Assembly (NCBI GenBank): GCA_900548905.1
Contig: URMK01000017.1
Location: 42,091-106,090, forward strand
Length of the DNA: 64,000 nucleotides
Direction: 5' to 3'
Origin: an uncultured Lachnospiraceae bacterium
GTDB lineage: Bacteria; Bacillota; Clostridia; Lachnospirales; Lachnospiraceae
Part shown: positions 33,926 through 43,154 of the stretch, one piece after another
How positions within the stretch are numbered: the first letter of the stretch is position 1
Layout of the letters: each line of letters opens with the position of its first letter
The notes under the pieces: generated by a model
Seen by the model: only the letters and a program-made list of their open reading frames with translations
Databases searched by the model: none
What the model was told of the DNA's origin: nothing
Translations under genes and position numbers: made by a program

Positions 33926-35446
33926 ATGGAAAAAGAGAAGAGACTTCCCGTATCGGTGCTGAAGGCGCTGCCGGAGGCGGACGGGGAAGCGGTTCACCGG
34001 CTGTTCCTGGAGGAATGGAAGGGGTTTGGGCGCAAGGTGATCGTGCTGGATGACGATCCCACCGGGGTCCAGACGGTTCATGATGTGTCCGTTTACACGG
34101 ACTGGTCGGAGCAAAGCCTAGCGGAAGGCATACAGGAGGAGGGCGGTCTGTTCTTTGTCCTGACCAATTCCCGGAGCTTTCCGGAAAAGAAAACGGAATA
34201 CGAGCACAGGCTGCTGGCGGAAAGAGCGGTGAAAGCCGCCGCTGCCTGCAAAGAAGAGCTTTTGTTCCTCTCACGCGGGGACTCCACGCTGCGGGGACAT
34301 TATCCGCTGGAACTGGAAGCGCTCAGGGGGGAAGTGGAACGGCTGACCGGCAGGAAGGTCCATGGACAGGTGCTTTGCCCTTATTTTAAAGAGGGCGGAC
34401 GTTATACCATAAACAGCGTCCATTATGTCAGGGAGGGGGACTGGCTGGTGCCGGCCGGACAGACGGAATTCGCACAGGACAAAACCTTTGGCTACAAGGC
34501 CTCCCATCTGGGAGAATACGTGGAGGAAAAAAGCGGCGGACGTTACCGGAAGGAAGATTGTATCTGTATCACGCTTTCTATGCTTCGGGAACAAAAGCCG
34601 GAAGCGATCACACAGCTTCTCCTGCAGGCGGATCATTTCCAGCCCATCCTGGTGGACGCGGCGGACCAAAGCGACGTGGAAACCTTTGCCCTCTGTCTGA
34701 TACGTGCCATCAAAGCGGGGAAGGAATTCCTGATCCGCAGCGCCGCGGCACTGCCCAAGGTGCTTGGCAATAACAGCGACAGGCCCCTGTTGGGCAGAGA
34801 GGAGCTGTTGGGAGAAGACGCAGCAGAGGGCGGGAAAACGGGCTATGGGGGGCTGGTGCTCATCGGCTCCCACGTGGAAAAGACCACCCTGCAGCTGGAA
34901 GAACTGAAAAAGACCCGTATTCCTGTCCTGTTCCTGGAATTCGACGTGAATACCTGCTTCCGGGAGGGCGGCCTGACAGAAGAAACCCGCAGGATCATCC
35001 GGGAAGCCGAGGAAGGAATGGCGGCGGGAAATACGGCGGTGGTATATACCAGCCGCACACTGCTGGCGCCGGACGGGATGGACGGGGAAGAAAAGCTGAA
35101 GCTTTCCGTGGAAATTTCCGGCGCGGTAACCGGTGTGGCCGCAGGCCTGCACCATAAGCCCGCCTTTCTCATTGCCAAAGGGGGGATCACCTCCAGCGAT
35201 GTGGGGACAAAAGGGCTTCTGGTCAAAAAAGCGGTGGTGACGGGTCAGGTACAGCCCGGCATCCCGGTATGGAGAACGGGGCCGGAAAGCAGGTTCCCGG
35301 GGCTTTCTTACATTATTTTTCCCGGTAATGTGGGAGAAACGGATACCTTGAAGAAGATTGTGGAAGAACTGGCAAGCGTAGGGGGAACGGAGGAGCGATC
35401 CGGATTTGCCTGTGCCTATGCTTCGGACAGGAGGGAGAAACGATGA
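33926..35446 (+). CDS. Four-carbon acid sugar kinase family protein (DUF1537/OtnK-like)
   Basis: A 506-residue kinase. The N-terminal domain carries VIVLDDDPTGVQTVHDVSVYTDW, the family's signature, with LTNSRSFP and LSRGDSTLRGHYPLEL following. The C-terminal nucleotide-binding domain has IAKGGITSSDVGTKGL and IIFPGNVGETDTL. Known members phosphorylate 3-oxo-tetronate or related acid sugars. It starts 9 bases after GH127, and its stop overlaps the BKACE start in an ATGA, so translation is coupled. The usual partners (PdxA2-type dehydrogenase, OtnC aldolase/decarboxylase) are absent from the window. Confidence 0.88.
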   Translation: MEKEKRLPVSVLKALPEADGEAVHRLFLEEWKGFGRKVIVLDDDPTGVQTVHDVSVYTDWSEQSLAEGIQEEGGLFFVLTNSRSFPEKKTEYEHRLLAERAVKAAAACKEELLFLSRGDSTLRGHYPLELEALRGEVERLTGRKVHGQVLCPYFKEGGRYTINSVHYVREGDWLVPAGQTEFAQDKTFGYKASHLGEYVEEKSGGRYRKEDCICITLSMLREQKPEAITQLLLQADHFQPILVDAADQSDVETFALCLIRAIKAGKEFLIRSAAALPKVLGNNSDRPLLGREELLGEDAAEGGKTGYGGLVLIGSHVEKTTLQLEELKKTRIPVLFLEFDVNTCFREGGLTEETRRIIREAEEGMAAGNTAVVYTSRTLLAPDGMDGEEKLKLSVEISGAVTGVAAGLHHKPAFLIAKGGITSSDVGTKGLLVKKAVVTGQVQPGIPVWRTGPESRFPGLSYIIFPGNVGETDTLKKIVEELASVGGTEERSGFACAYASDRREKR

Positions 35447-36252
35447 GAAAAGTAATTATTTCCCTGGCCCCGGTGGAAGCCGGACGGCCTGTGGACAAAG
35501 AAGCTTTGGTGGATGATGTGGTGCGAAGCGCAGGAGCCGGCGCGGCCATGTGCCATCTGCACTGCCGCAGGCCGGATGGTTCCCTTACGCCGGACACCGC
35601 CGAAATGGTGGACACCTTCGAACGGATTGCAGAAAGGACCAACCTGATTATCCAGGCCTCCACCGGAGGCGTTTCCGATATGGATATCCGAGAACGCTGC
35701 CGGCCTCTGGATTATTGGAGAGTGGAAAGCGCTTCGCTCAACGGAGGGAGCACCAACCTGGGAGAGGCGGTTTATATCAATACTTTTGCGGATATCCGTT
35801 ACTGCGCCGAAGCCGTATATGAGAAGGAAATCATTCCGGAAATTGAGGTATTCGATATCGGCATGATATATAACATCCGTATGACGCAGCAGGAGGTGTC
35901 CTACCGGGATCCGGTGCTTTATAACCTGGTATTCGGTCATAAGGGAGGGATGCAGCCAAACATGGACTGCCTCACCGCATTTTGTGCGGCGGTCCCGCCG
36001 GATGCGAAATGGGGAGTCACCCATTACGGACGGGACAACTGGGAATTCCTGGCTGCCGCGGTTGCCATGGGGGCCTGTGTGGTGCGGATCGGCTTTGAGG
36101 ACAGCCGTTATCTCGCCCCGGGCAGGGAGGCCTCCCGTAACTGGGAAGAGGTGGAAAAGCTGGCGGCCCTGATCCGGGCCATGGATTTGGAAGTCGCTTC
36201 TCCGGAAGAGGCCAGGCACATCATGAACATTCCTCCCCGAAAAAAGAAGTAG
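35443..36252 (+). CDS. Beta-keto acid cleavage enzyme (BKACE, DUF849 family)
   Basis: A 269-residue TIM-barrel protein. MCHLHCRRPDGS holds the zinc ligands His38 and His40, LIIQASTGG is the family phosphate or carboxylate loop, and VRIGFEDSRYLAPG gives the C-terminal metal Glu. The Asp usually following H-x-H-x-R is Arg here. Known members condense a beta-keto acid with acetyl-CoA, giving acetoacetate and a new acyl-CoA (for example 3-keto-5-aminohexanoate cleavage). Being coupled to an acid-sugar kinase suggests the substrate is a phosphorylated or sugar-derived beta-keto acid (inference). Confidence 0.85.
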   Translation: MRKVIISLAPVEAGRPVDKEALVDDVVRSAGAGAAMCHLHCRRPDGSLTPDTAEMVDTFERIAERTNLIIQASTGGVSDMDIRERCRPLDYWRVESASLNGGSTNLGEAVYINTFADIRYCAEAVYEKEIIPEIEVFDIGMIYNIRMTQQEVSYRDPVLYNLVFGHKGGMQPNMDCLTAFCAAVPPDAKWGVTHYGRDNWEFLAAAVAMGACVVRIGFEDSRYLAPGREASRNWEEVEKLAALIRAMDLEVASPEEARHIMNIPPRKKK

Positions 36253-36308
36253 TGCTGCCGTCTGGTTCTCACTCTTGTCCGGTTTTCCCGCCGCCCCATC
36301 CCACCGAG

Positions 36309-36476
36309 AATTTCTTTTGGGTATGCGAAATTCCCATGACGCTCACCGAGCTTGGAATCGATGCGTCCCAATTTGAGGTGATGGCGGAGGACGCGGTAAA
36401 TTTCGGAGGCCTTGGCTCTGCCTATGTGCCTCTGGATAAAGAAGATGTGGTGGCAATACGGAACGAAAGCCTGTAA
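36309..36476 (+). pseudogene. C-terminal remnant of an iron-containing alcohol dehydrogenase
   Basis: The frame encodes ENFFWVCEIPMTLTELGI, then FEVMAEDAVNFGG and VPLDKEDVVAIRNESL. This matches the last about 55 residues of iron-dependent alcohol dehydrogenases (pattern P-M-T-L-x-E-L-G-I, then E-x-M-A, then L-x-x-E-D-V). The frame is open back to 36252 but earlier residues do not match, so the rest of the gene has been lost. It lies directly after the BKACE stop. Confidence 0.65.
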
Positions 36477-36510
36477 GCTGCAAGAACAAAACGTGCGCAG
36501 ACAAGCATAG

Positions 36511-36556
36511 AATCCCCGGGATCCAAAGAAAAAATGGGTTCCCGGGGATTTTTTTT
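36511..36556 (+). terminator. Rho-independent terminator
   Basis: Arms AATCCCCGGGA (36511-36521) and the complementary run ending at 36550, with an 18-base loop, are followed by eight T residues. It ends the racemase-GH127-kinase-BKACE operon. Confidence 0.88.
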
Positions 36557-36741
36557 AAAATGAAAGCGGTATGGATCTTCTGCGCGGCGAACAGCCGCCG
36601 GCGGCTGGATCAAAACGGCAGGAAGCGGCCGGCACCAATACTGTTCCCCCATATAAAAGAGGATTGCGGCCGGAGCGAAAAAGCAGGGGTTCACAAATTC
36701 CCATCGTATCGGAAGATTTTACGATTCCCCGCGCCCTGCTA

Positions 36742-36766
36742 TTTTACTAAACTAAAAGTAGTAAAA
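36742..36766. promoter_or_regulatory. Inverted repeat operator candidate before the GH106-like gene
   Basis: Perfect 8-base arms TTTTACTA and TAGTAAAA with a 9-base spacer end 28 bases before the ATG at 36795. The AT-rich symmetry in the promoter zone suggests a repressor or activator site for the four-gene operon that follows. Confidence 0.5.
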
Positions 36767-36794
36767 CAATAACGCCGATCACAGGGAGGGCAAC

Positions 36795-39700
36795 ATGCTT
36801 TATACAAAAAATTCAGAGCCGCAGCTTGACCGGGAGCTGTTCAGGAATCCGACAAGTGAATACCGGGGGACCCCGTTCTGGTCCTGGAACTGTAAGGTTA
36901 CCAGAGAACTGATCCGCAGCCAGACAGAGGTTTTCCGTAAAATGGGCTTCGGGGGAGCCCATCTGCATCCCCGTACGGGTCTGGATACCGAATATCTGGG
37001 GAAGGAATTTCTGGAGCTTGCGGTCTATGCGGACGAACAGGCCAAAGAGAGGGACATGCTCTGCTGGCTGTATGACGAGGATCGTTATCCTTCCGGAGCC
37101 GCAGGGGGAATGGTGACGGAAAACTGGAATTACCGGGCAAGGCACCTTCTGCTTACCCGGGAGAAGAAAGAAGGCATGTGCGGCAGCCGGGAGGAATTCC
37201 TGAAAGCGGCGGACCGGGGGGAAAAGCCTGCGGGCTATTATCTGACCGCTTACCGCATCCGGACGAAGGACGGATATCTGCAGTCCTTCCGGCGTATAGA
37301 CGGACCTATTCCGGAAAAAGACAGCCGGCAGGAGGAATACAGGGACGGAAGGCTGTGGCTGGCCTATGTGGAGCTGATGCGGGAAAGCCCCTGGTATAAT
37401 GACCAGACCTATGTGGATGTGATGAATGAGGAGGCTGTGCGGCGTTTCCTGGAAATAACCCACGAACGTTATTATGAGGCGCTGGGGGAGGAATTCGGTA
37501 AATCCATTCCCGCCATATTTACGGATGAGCCGCAGATAAAAGGCAGTATGGTCCTGCCGGACGGAGAGAGCGGATATGATGTGACCCTTTCCTTTACGGA
37601 CGATCTGCCGGATACCTATGAAAAGGCCTATGGCGTGAACCTGCTGGATGTGCTGCCGGAGCTTTTATGGGAACTGCCAAACGGGCAGGCCTCCCTCCAC
37701 CGTTACCATTACCATGATCATTTGGCGGAACGGTTCGTATCCGCCTATTCGGATACGATTGCGGCGTGGTGTGAGGCCCATCATATCGCTATGACAGGAC
37801 ATTATATGTCCGAGCCCACCCTGTATTCTCAGACACTTCGTCTGGGGGAGGCCATGCGCTGCTACCGGAACCAGCAGCTGCCCGGCGTGGATATACTCTG
37901 CGGGGATCCGGAGTATTCCACCATCAAGCAGGCCGTCAGCGTGGCCCGGCAGAATGGCAGGGAAGGGGTGCTCAGCGAACTTTACGGTGTGACGCACTGG
38001 GATTTTGATTTCAAGGGACATAAGCTGCAGGGTGACTGGCAGGCGGCATTGGGCGTTACCATACGCTGCCCTCATCTGGCTTTTATGTCCATGGAAGGAG
38101 AGGCCAAGCGGGATTGGCCGGCATCCATCAATTACCAGTCGCCCTGGTGGGAGAAATATGCTTACATAGAAACTTATTTTGCCAGGCTGAATACGGCTCT
38201 TACCCGGGGCTGTGCCAGGGTAAGGGTGGCTGTGGTGCATCCCATTGAATCCTATTGGATCAGTTACGGCCCGGCGGCACAGACAAAGGGTTTCCGGGAA
38301 CAGCTGGAGGATAATTTCCGGGATCTGATTTCGTGGCTTCTGTTCGGACTGGTTGACTTTGATTTTATCTCGGAAGCCCTGCTGCCGGAGCAATGTCCTG
38401 ACGGAAGGGAACAAACAACGGACGGCCCGGCGCTCGCGGTTGGAAAGATGGCTTATTCTACCGTGATCGTGCCGGGGCTTCGGACGATCCGTTCCACGAC
38501 GCTTAAACGGCTGGAAGCGCTTGCCGATGCGGGAGGGCAGGTGATTTTTCTGGGAGAGGCCCCTGTGCTGGTGGACGGTGTGCCGGACGGCCGTGCCGAA
38601 CGGCTGGCGGACAGGGTGAAGAGAATTCCCTATCAGAAGTATGAGCTTCTGCAGGCGCTGGAAGGGGAACGGGATCTGGACATCCGACGGGAAAATGGGG
38701 ATCGGAGCGATACTCTATTTTATCAGATGCGGCAGGACGGGAACGTAAAATGGCTGTTTGTCTGCCATGTAAACCGCTCATACGGCAGCGAAAGCCGTCC
38801 GGAACGGCTGCAGATCCGGATACGGGGAAATTACCGGGTGACCGTGTTTGATGCGCTTACCGGTGTCAGCAAAGAAACCGGCGGGGAATGGATGGACGGA
38901 TGGACCTGCCTTACCGTAACGCTGTACGCCCAGGACAGCTTTTTGTGGCAGCTGGAGGAAAACGCGGATCCGGCAGAGACAGACATGTTTCCTGCAGAGA
39001 CGGAAGCTGTGACGGCGCAGGAGGAAGGCGCGCCGGATGGGGAGCTGCCGCTTCCGGAGGGCAGGCTGTCCGCCGGCTACGGGCTGGTGGCAGGGCCTTC
39101 CGGCTCCCCCGGCAAAAGGGAAACAATATTGAACTGCATTTTTGAACCGGACGGTTTTACCCTGGCGGAACCTAATGTGCTGCTTCTGGACCGGGCCTGG
39201 TGGCGGCTGAATGAAGGAACGTGGCAGCCGGAAGAGGATATCCTTCGTATTGACAACCATGTCCGCGCCCTGGTGGGATATCCCCGCCGGCAGGATGCTT
39301 TTATTCAGCCCTGGAGAGTCAGGGAAGCGCCGGAAAAGGATTTGGTGACTTTGCGTATACTGATGGAATCCCGGGTGGAAACAGGATATCTGAAGCTGGC
39401 CCTTGAGAGGCCCGAAACGATCAAAATCCGCTGGAACGGCGTTTCCTGTCCGGTGCCTGCGGCAGAAGAAACCGGATGGTATACGGATTCCTTTATCCGT
39501 ACGGTACCTGTTCCCGGACTTGTAAAAGGTGAGAACGAACTTCTTCTGGAAATCCCCTTCGGACGGAAAACCAACCTGGAAAACCTGTTTCTTCTGGGAG
39601 AATTCGGCGTCATTGTACAGGGAACCAAAAGCCTGGTAAGCACAGCGCCGGCCGGTCTTGCTTTTGGGGATATTACCAGGCAGGGACTGCCCTTTTATGG

Positions 39701-40064
39701 AGGGAGCGTGACGTATTCCATGCATTTCGTACTGGAACGGGAAACGGATGCCGTGGTGCGGGTCCCTCATTTCACGGCGCCGGTGCTGGAGGTATGGATA
39801 GACGGAACCTGCGCCGGGCTGATAGCCTTTGCCCCGCATACCCTGTCTTTGGGCCGGGTGGCAGCCGGCCGGCATTCCCTGGAAATCTGTGCCTATGGAA
39901 ACCGGTTCAATACCTTTGGAACCCTGCATAACTGCAACGAAGCTTTTAAATGGTACGGACCGGATTCCTACAGAACCGAAGGGGATGAATGGAGCGAATC
40001 CTGGTGTCTGCGGCCCTTTGGCATTTTGTCAAGAGTGGAAATCCTGAAAGGAGACAGCGAATGA
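36795..40064 (+). CDS. GH106-like alpha-L-rhamnosidase family protein
   Basis: A 1089-residue protein with no signal peptide. The N-terminal barrel carries YRGTPFWSWNCKVTRELIRSQ, GFGGAHLHPRTGL and CWLYDEDRYPSGAAGG, the pattern typical of GH106 and its relatives (P-F-W-S-W-N, H-x-R-x-G-L, Y-D-E-D-x-x-P-S-G). FTDEPQ and LSELYGVTHWDFDF hold acidic residues suited to catalysis. The C-terminal region has galactose-binding-like beta-sandwiches (about 780-1089). It has an AGGGAGGG ribosome site and starts an operon with the beta-propeller glycosidase and two GH42 genes. The substrate is inferred as rhamnose-containing but unproven. Confidence 0.75.
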   Translation: MLYTKNSEPQLDRELFRNPTSEYRGTPFWSWNCKVTRELIRSQTEVFRKMGFGGAHLHPRTGLDTEYLGKEFLELAVYADEQAKERDMLCWLYDEDRYPSGAAGGMVTENWNYRARHLLLTREKKEGMCGSREEFLKAADRGEKPAGYYLTAYRIRTKDGYLQSFRRIDGPIPEKDSRQEEYRDGRLWLAYVELMRESPWYNDQTYVDVMNEEAVRRFLEITHERYYEALGEEFGKSIPAIFTDEPQIKGSMVLPDGESGYDVTLSFTDDLPDTYEKAYGVNLLDVLPELLWELPNGQASLHRYHYHDHLAERFVSAYSDTIAAWCEAHHIAMTGHYMSEPTLYSQTLRLGEAMRCYRNQQLPGVDILCGDPEYSTIKQAVSVARQNGREGVLSELYGVTHWDFDFKGHKLQGDWQAALGVTIRCPHLAFMSMEGEAKRDWPASINYQSPWWEKYAYIETYFARLNTALTRGCARVRVAVVHPIESYWISYGPAAQTKGFREQLEDNFRDLISWLLFGLVDFDFISEALLPEQCPDGREQTTDGPALAVGKMAYSTVIVPGLRTIRSTTLKRLEALADAGGQVIFLGEAPVLVDGVPDGRAERLADRVKRIPYQKYELLQALEGERDLDIRRENGDRSDTLFYQMRQDGNVKWLFVCHVNRSYGSESRPERLQIRIRGNYRVTVFDALTGVSKETGGEWMDGWTCLTVTLYAQDSFLWQLEENADPAETDMFPAETEAVTAQEEGAPDGELPLPEGRLSAGYGLVAGPSGSPGKRETILNCIFEPDGFTLAEPNVLLLDRAWWRLNEGTWQPEEDILRIDNHVRALVGYPRRQDAFIQPWRVREAPEKDLVTLRILMESRVETGYLKLALERPETIKIRWNGVSCPVPAAEETGWYTDSFIRTVPVPGLVKGENELLLEIPFGRKTNLENLFLLGEFGVIVQGTKSLVSTAPAGLAFGDITRQGLPFYGGSVTYSMHFVLERETDAVVRVPHFTAPVLEVWIDGTCAGLIAFAPHTLSLGRVAAGRHSLEICAYGNRFNTFGTLHNCNEAFKWYGPDSYRTEGDEWSESWCLRPFGILSRVEILKGDSE

Positions 40065-41110
40065 TTGAACGGACGGATGAGAGAATACAGAAATACCTGA
40101 CACCCTGCCGGTATCCCCGGCCGGTTCTGCATGGATCGGGAACGGAAGGCGCATTTGATCAGATGGCGGTAGACATCCCCTTTGTGTTTTGGCATAACGG
40201 CCTGTGCCACATGCTATATACGGGCTTTGATGGAAAAGGATACCAGTCCGCACTGGCAGTGAGCCGGGATCTTCTCCACTGGACCCATAAAGGGGTGATC
40301 CTGAAACGGCAGATGGAAAGCGGACGCTGGGATCGCATCGGCGGGGCCGCAACCTGGATGATAAAGGAGAGTGACAGCCTGTGGGAGGTTCCGCGCCTGA
40401 GAAAGGTGGACGGCAGATACTGGCTGGTGTACCATTCCTATCCAGGAACCGGCTACGAAAGCGGCCCTGCACAAATCGGGCTGGCCTGGTGTGAGGATGA
40501 GGATCTGCTGGACTGGCATTACCCGGATAAACCGGCCTTCTCCTGGAAGGACGGGGAGGAATGGGAGGCCGGGGGCCTCTATAAGGCGTGTATTATTGAA
40601 AACAAAGGGAAATGGTATCTGTTCTATAATGCCAAAGATAAAGAAGAGTGTTGGACGGAGCAGACCGGTATGGCCGTATCCGACGATTTGCTGCATTGGA
40701 CGCGCTGTGCCGCCAATCCGGTGCTGCGGGTGGACCGGAAAGCCTGGGATTCCCGGTTTGTTTCCGATCCCTGTATTGTCAGGGACGGTGATCGTTTTGT
40801 GAATTACTATTTCGGCTATGGAAAAATATATGAAGACGGACATACCCATGCCCAGGAAGGGCTTGCGCTGTCAGACGATCTGCTTTGCTGGGAGAAAGTG
40901 AGGGAGCCTTTGCTGGCTTACGGCGCACCGGGAAGTATCGACAGCGGACATGTACATAAAGCCTCCGTGGTGTATTATGAAGGGGTGCTGTATCATTTTT
41001 ATTGTGCCACACGTCCCTGGCGGGAAGGCGATCCCACGCAGGCATATGGCGAATACCGGACCATCTGCGTGGCGGCAAGTGAACCGGTCTGGGAAAAACA
41101 GGAAGGATAG
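40061..41110 (+). CDS. Five-bladed beta-propeller glycosidase (GH43/GH32/GH130-like)
   Basis: A 349-residue cytoplasmic protein with repeated blade motifs typical of GH43/GH32-like folds: FDQMAVDIPFVFWHNGLCHMLYTG, ALAVSRDLLHWT, KACIIENKGKWYLFYNA, GMAVSDDLLHWTR, SDPCIVRDGDRFVNYYFG, ALSDDLLCWEKV. Acidic residues in VDIPFV and SDPCIV fit the catalytic positions. The start at 40061 overlaps the previous stop in an ATGA and is preceded by AAAGGAG. An earlier in-frame codon at 39989 lies within the GH106-like gene. The exact family and activity (arabinofuranosidase, fructosidase or phosphorylase) cannot be settled by eye. Confidence 0.75.
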   Translation: MIERTDERIQKYLTPCRYPRPVLHGSGTEGAFDQMAVDIPFVFWHNGLCHMLYTGFDGKGYQSALAVSRDLLHWTHKGVILKRQMESGRWDRIGGAATWMIKESDSLWEVPRLRKVDGRYWLVYHSYPGTGYESGPAQIGLAWCEDEDLLDWHYPDKPAFSWKDGEEWEAGGLYKACIIENKGKWYLFYNAKDKEECWTEQTGMAVSDDLLHWTRCAANPVLRVDRKAWDSRFVSDPCIVRDGDRFVNYYFGYGKIYEDGHTHAQEGLALSDDLLCWEKVREPLLAYGAPGSIDSGHVHKASVVYYEGVLYHFYCATRPWREGDPTQAYGEYRTICVAASEPVWEKQEG

Positions 41111-41118
41111 GAGCATAC

Positions 41119-43140
41119 ATGAAAAAAGCGGACCGAATTTACTATGGGGGAGATTATAACCCGGATCAGTGGGATGACAGGACAATCGATGAGGATATGC
41201 GCCTTTTTAAAAAAGCGGGTATAAACCTGCTGACCCTGCCTGTTTTTTCCTGGGCCAGACTGGAACCGGAGGAAGGCGTATACGATTTCGGCTGGCTGGA
41301 TCGGATTATAGATAAAATCTGGGAAGCGGGCATTTACGTATGTCTGGCGACCCCTACCACAGCTCAGCCGGCCTGGCTGTCAACCCGGTATCCGGAGGTG
41401 CTGCCCGTGGATATTGCAGGCAGGAAACGGACCCATGGAATGCGGGTGTTTTTCTGTGTCAACAGCCTGAAATACAGAGAGAGGGCGGCGGCAATTGCGG
41501 AAGAGATGGCAAAGCGCTATTCCCATCATCCCGCACTGGCAATGTGGCATGTGTCCAATGAATACGGAACCTACTGTTATTGTCCGGCCTGCCAGGCAAA
41601 ATTCCGGGTCTGGCTCCGCCGGCGGTATGGCACGGTGGAAGAACTGAATAAAAGATGGCATACCACATTCTGGGGAAGGGTGCTCACCAGCTTTGAAGAA
41701 GTGACCCTTCCGACGGAGCTGAATGACGATTATCGGTTCCACCCGGCTATCCAGCTGGACTATATGCGGTTTGTCACCGACTCCACGGCGGAATGCTTCC
41801 GGAATGAATATGAGGTGCTCAAACGGCATAATCCGGAAATCCCCATCCAGACGAATATGTCCGGATACATAAAGAAGCTGGATCAGTTTACCCTGACCAG
41901 GGAATTGGATGTTGTGGGCTGGGATAATTATCCCTGGCCGGATGACCCGCCGTATTTTGTTGCCATGAAGCACGATATCATGAGAGGGCTGAAGGGAGGC
42001 CGGTCCTTTATTCTCACCGAGCAGTCACCCAACCAACAGAACTGGCAGCCTTATAATCTCCTGAAACGCCCCGGCGAGGTGCGCAGGCTTTCTTACCAGG
42101 CGATGGCCCATGGAGCGGACACCTGTCTGTTTTTTCAAATGAGGCAGTCCATTGCGGGGCAAGAAAAATTCCATGGAGCCATAATCAGCCATTCCGGCAG
42201 AGAAGATACCAGGGTGTTCCGGGAATGCACCCGGCTGGGACAGGAACTGAGGGAGATGGGGGATACCTTTCTTGAGGGACGCACCCCGGCCAGGGCGGGG
42301 ATCCTGTTTGACTGGAATAATTGGTGGGCACTGGAGCTTGCAAGCGGCCCCAGCAGGGACATGGATTATTTAAAAACGGTTTCCCTGTACTACGAAACCC
42401 TTTACCGGCAGAACATACCTGTGGATATCCTTCCTTACGGGGCGGATTTCTCTTCCTATGATTTGCTGCTGGCCCCCATGCTTTATATGGAGAAGGACGG
42501 CGTGGCAGAACGGCTGCAGGAGTTTGTCAGGAACGGCGGCACCTTGCTCACTACAGTGATGTCCGGCCTGGCGGATGAGAATGATCGCTGCGTATTCGGA
42601 GCGTATCCCGGGAAGTTAAAAGAAATGCTCGCAATCTGGGTGGAAGAAACCGATGCGCTGCGCCCTTATGAAAAGAACCGGATGCAGGTAATGGATATCC
42701 TTCCTCTTTCCGGAAAGGAATACGACTGCGGGTTCCTGTGCGATATCATCCGTCCGGAGGGAGGGGCTGAAGTGCTGGCGGTTTATGAGGATGATTTTTA
42801 TGCCGGCGCCCCTTGTGTTACCAGAAATTCCTATGGAAAGGGCTGCGCTTATTACATCGGCACCCAGCCGGAGCCGGCGTTCCTTAACGAACTGGTAAGT
42901 CATATATGCGGGGAATGCGGCCTGCGGCCTTTATACCCGGCGGCCGGCGGCGTAGAGCTGTGCCTGCGTGTTACCGGAAAGGCGGAGACCGTCTTTTCCA
43001 TCAACCACAATAAAACGGAAGCCTGGGTTGATTTCGGACACGATACCCTGACAAGCCTCACCGATCACGCAACGCTTACCGGACGCATCCGCATAGAACC
43101 GGGGGATGTGGTGATAGCAAAGCGGGAAAAGAAGCAGTGA
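41119..43140 (+). CDS. GH42 beta-galactosidase, first copy
   Basis: A 673-residue enzyme. YYGGDYNPDQWDDRTIDEDMRLFKKAGIN is the standard GH42 opening. WHVSNEYGTYCYCPACQAKF contains the acid/base Glu after Asn and a CxCxxC zinc-type cluster. ILTEQSPNQQNWQPYN contains the nucleophile Glu. The trimerisation domain follows (ILPYGADFSSYDLLLAPMLYM), then a small C-terminal beta domain. No signal peptide. It starts 8 bases after the beta-propeller gene. It is probably active on beta-1,3/1,4-galactosides or short galactans. Confidence 0.92.
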   Translation: MKKADRIYYGGDYNPDQWDDRTIDEDMRLFKKAGINLLTLPVFSWARLEPEEGVYDFGWLDRIIDKIWEAGIYVCLATPTTAQPAWLSTRYPEVLPVDIAGRKRTHGMRVFFCVNSLKYRERAAAIAEEMAKRYSHHPALAMWHVSNEYGTYCYCPACQAKFRVWLRRRYGTVEELNKRWHTTFWGRVLTSFEEVTLPTELNDDYRFHPAIQLDYMRFVTDSTAECFRNEYEVLKRHNPEIPIQTNMSGYIKKLDQFTLTRELDVVGWDNYPWPDDPPYFVAMKHDIMRGLKGGRSFILTEQSPNQQNWQPYNLLKRPGEVRRLSYQAMAHGADTCLFFQMRQSIAGQEKFHGAIISHSGREDTRVFRECTRLGQELREMGDTFLEGRTPARAGILFDWNNWWALELASGPSRDMDYLKTVSLYYETLYRQNIPVDILPYGADFSSYDLLLAPMLYMEKDGVAERLQEFVRNGGTLLTTVMSGLADENDRCVFGAYPGKLKEMLAIWVEETDALRPYEKNRMQVMDILPLSGKEYDCGFLCDIIRPEGGAEVLAVYEDDFYAGAPCVTRNSYGKGCAYYIGTQPEPAFLNELVSHICGECGLRPLYPAAGGVELCLRVTGKAETVFSINHNKTEAWVDFGHDTLTSLTDHATLTGRIRIEPGDVVIAKREKKQ

Positions 43141-43154
43141 GGGAGGAGAAAAAA

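Noticed and set aside
36253..36308. Upstream part of the 74-codon frame before the iron-ADH tail
   Set aside because: Its residues show no match to the ADH family and no ribosome site; only the tail is credible, as a remnant.
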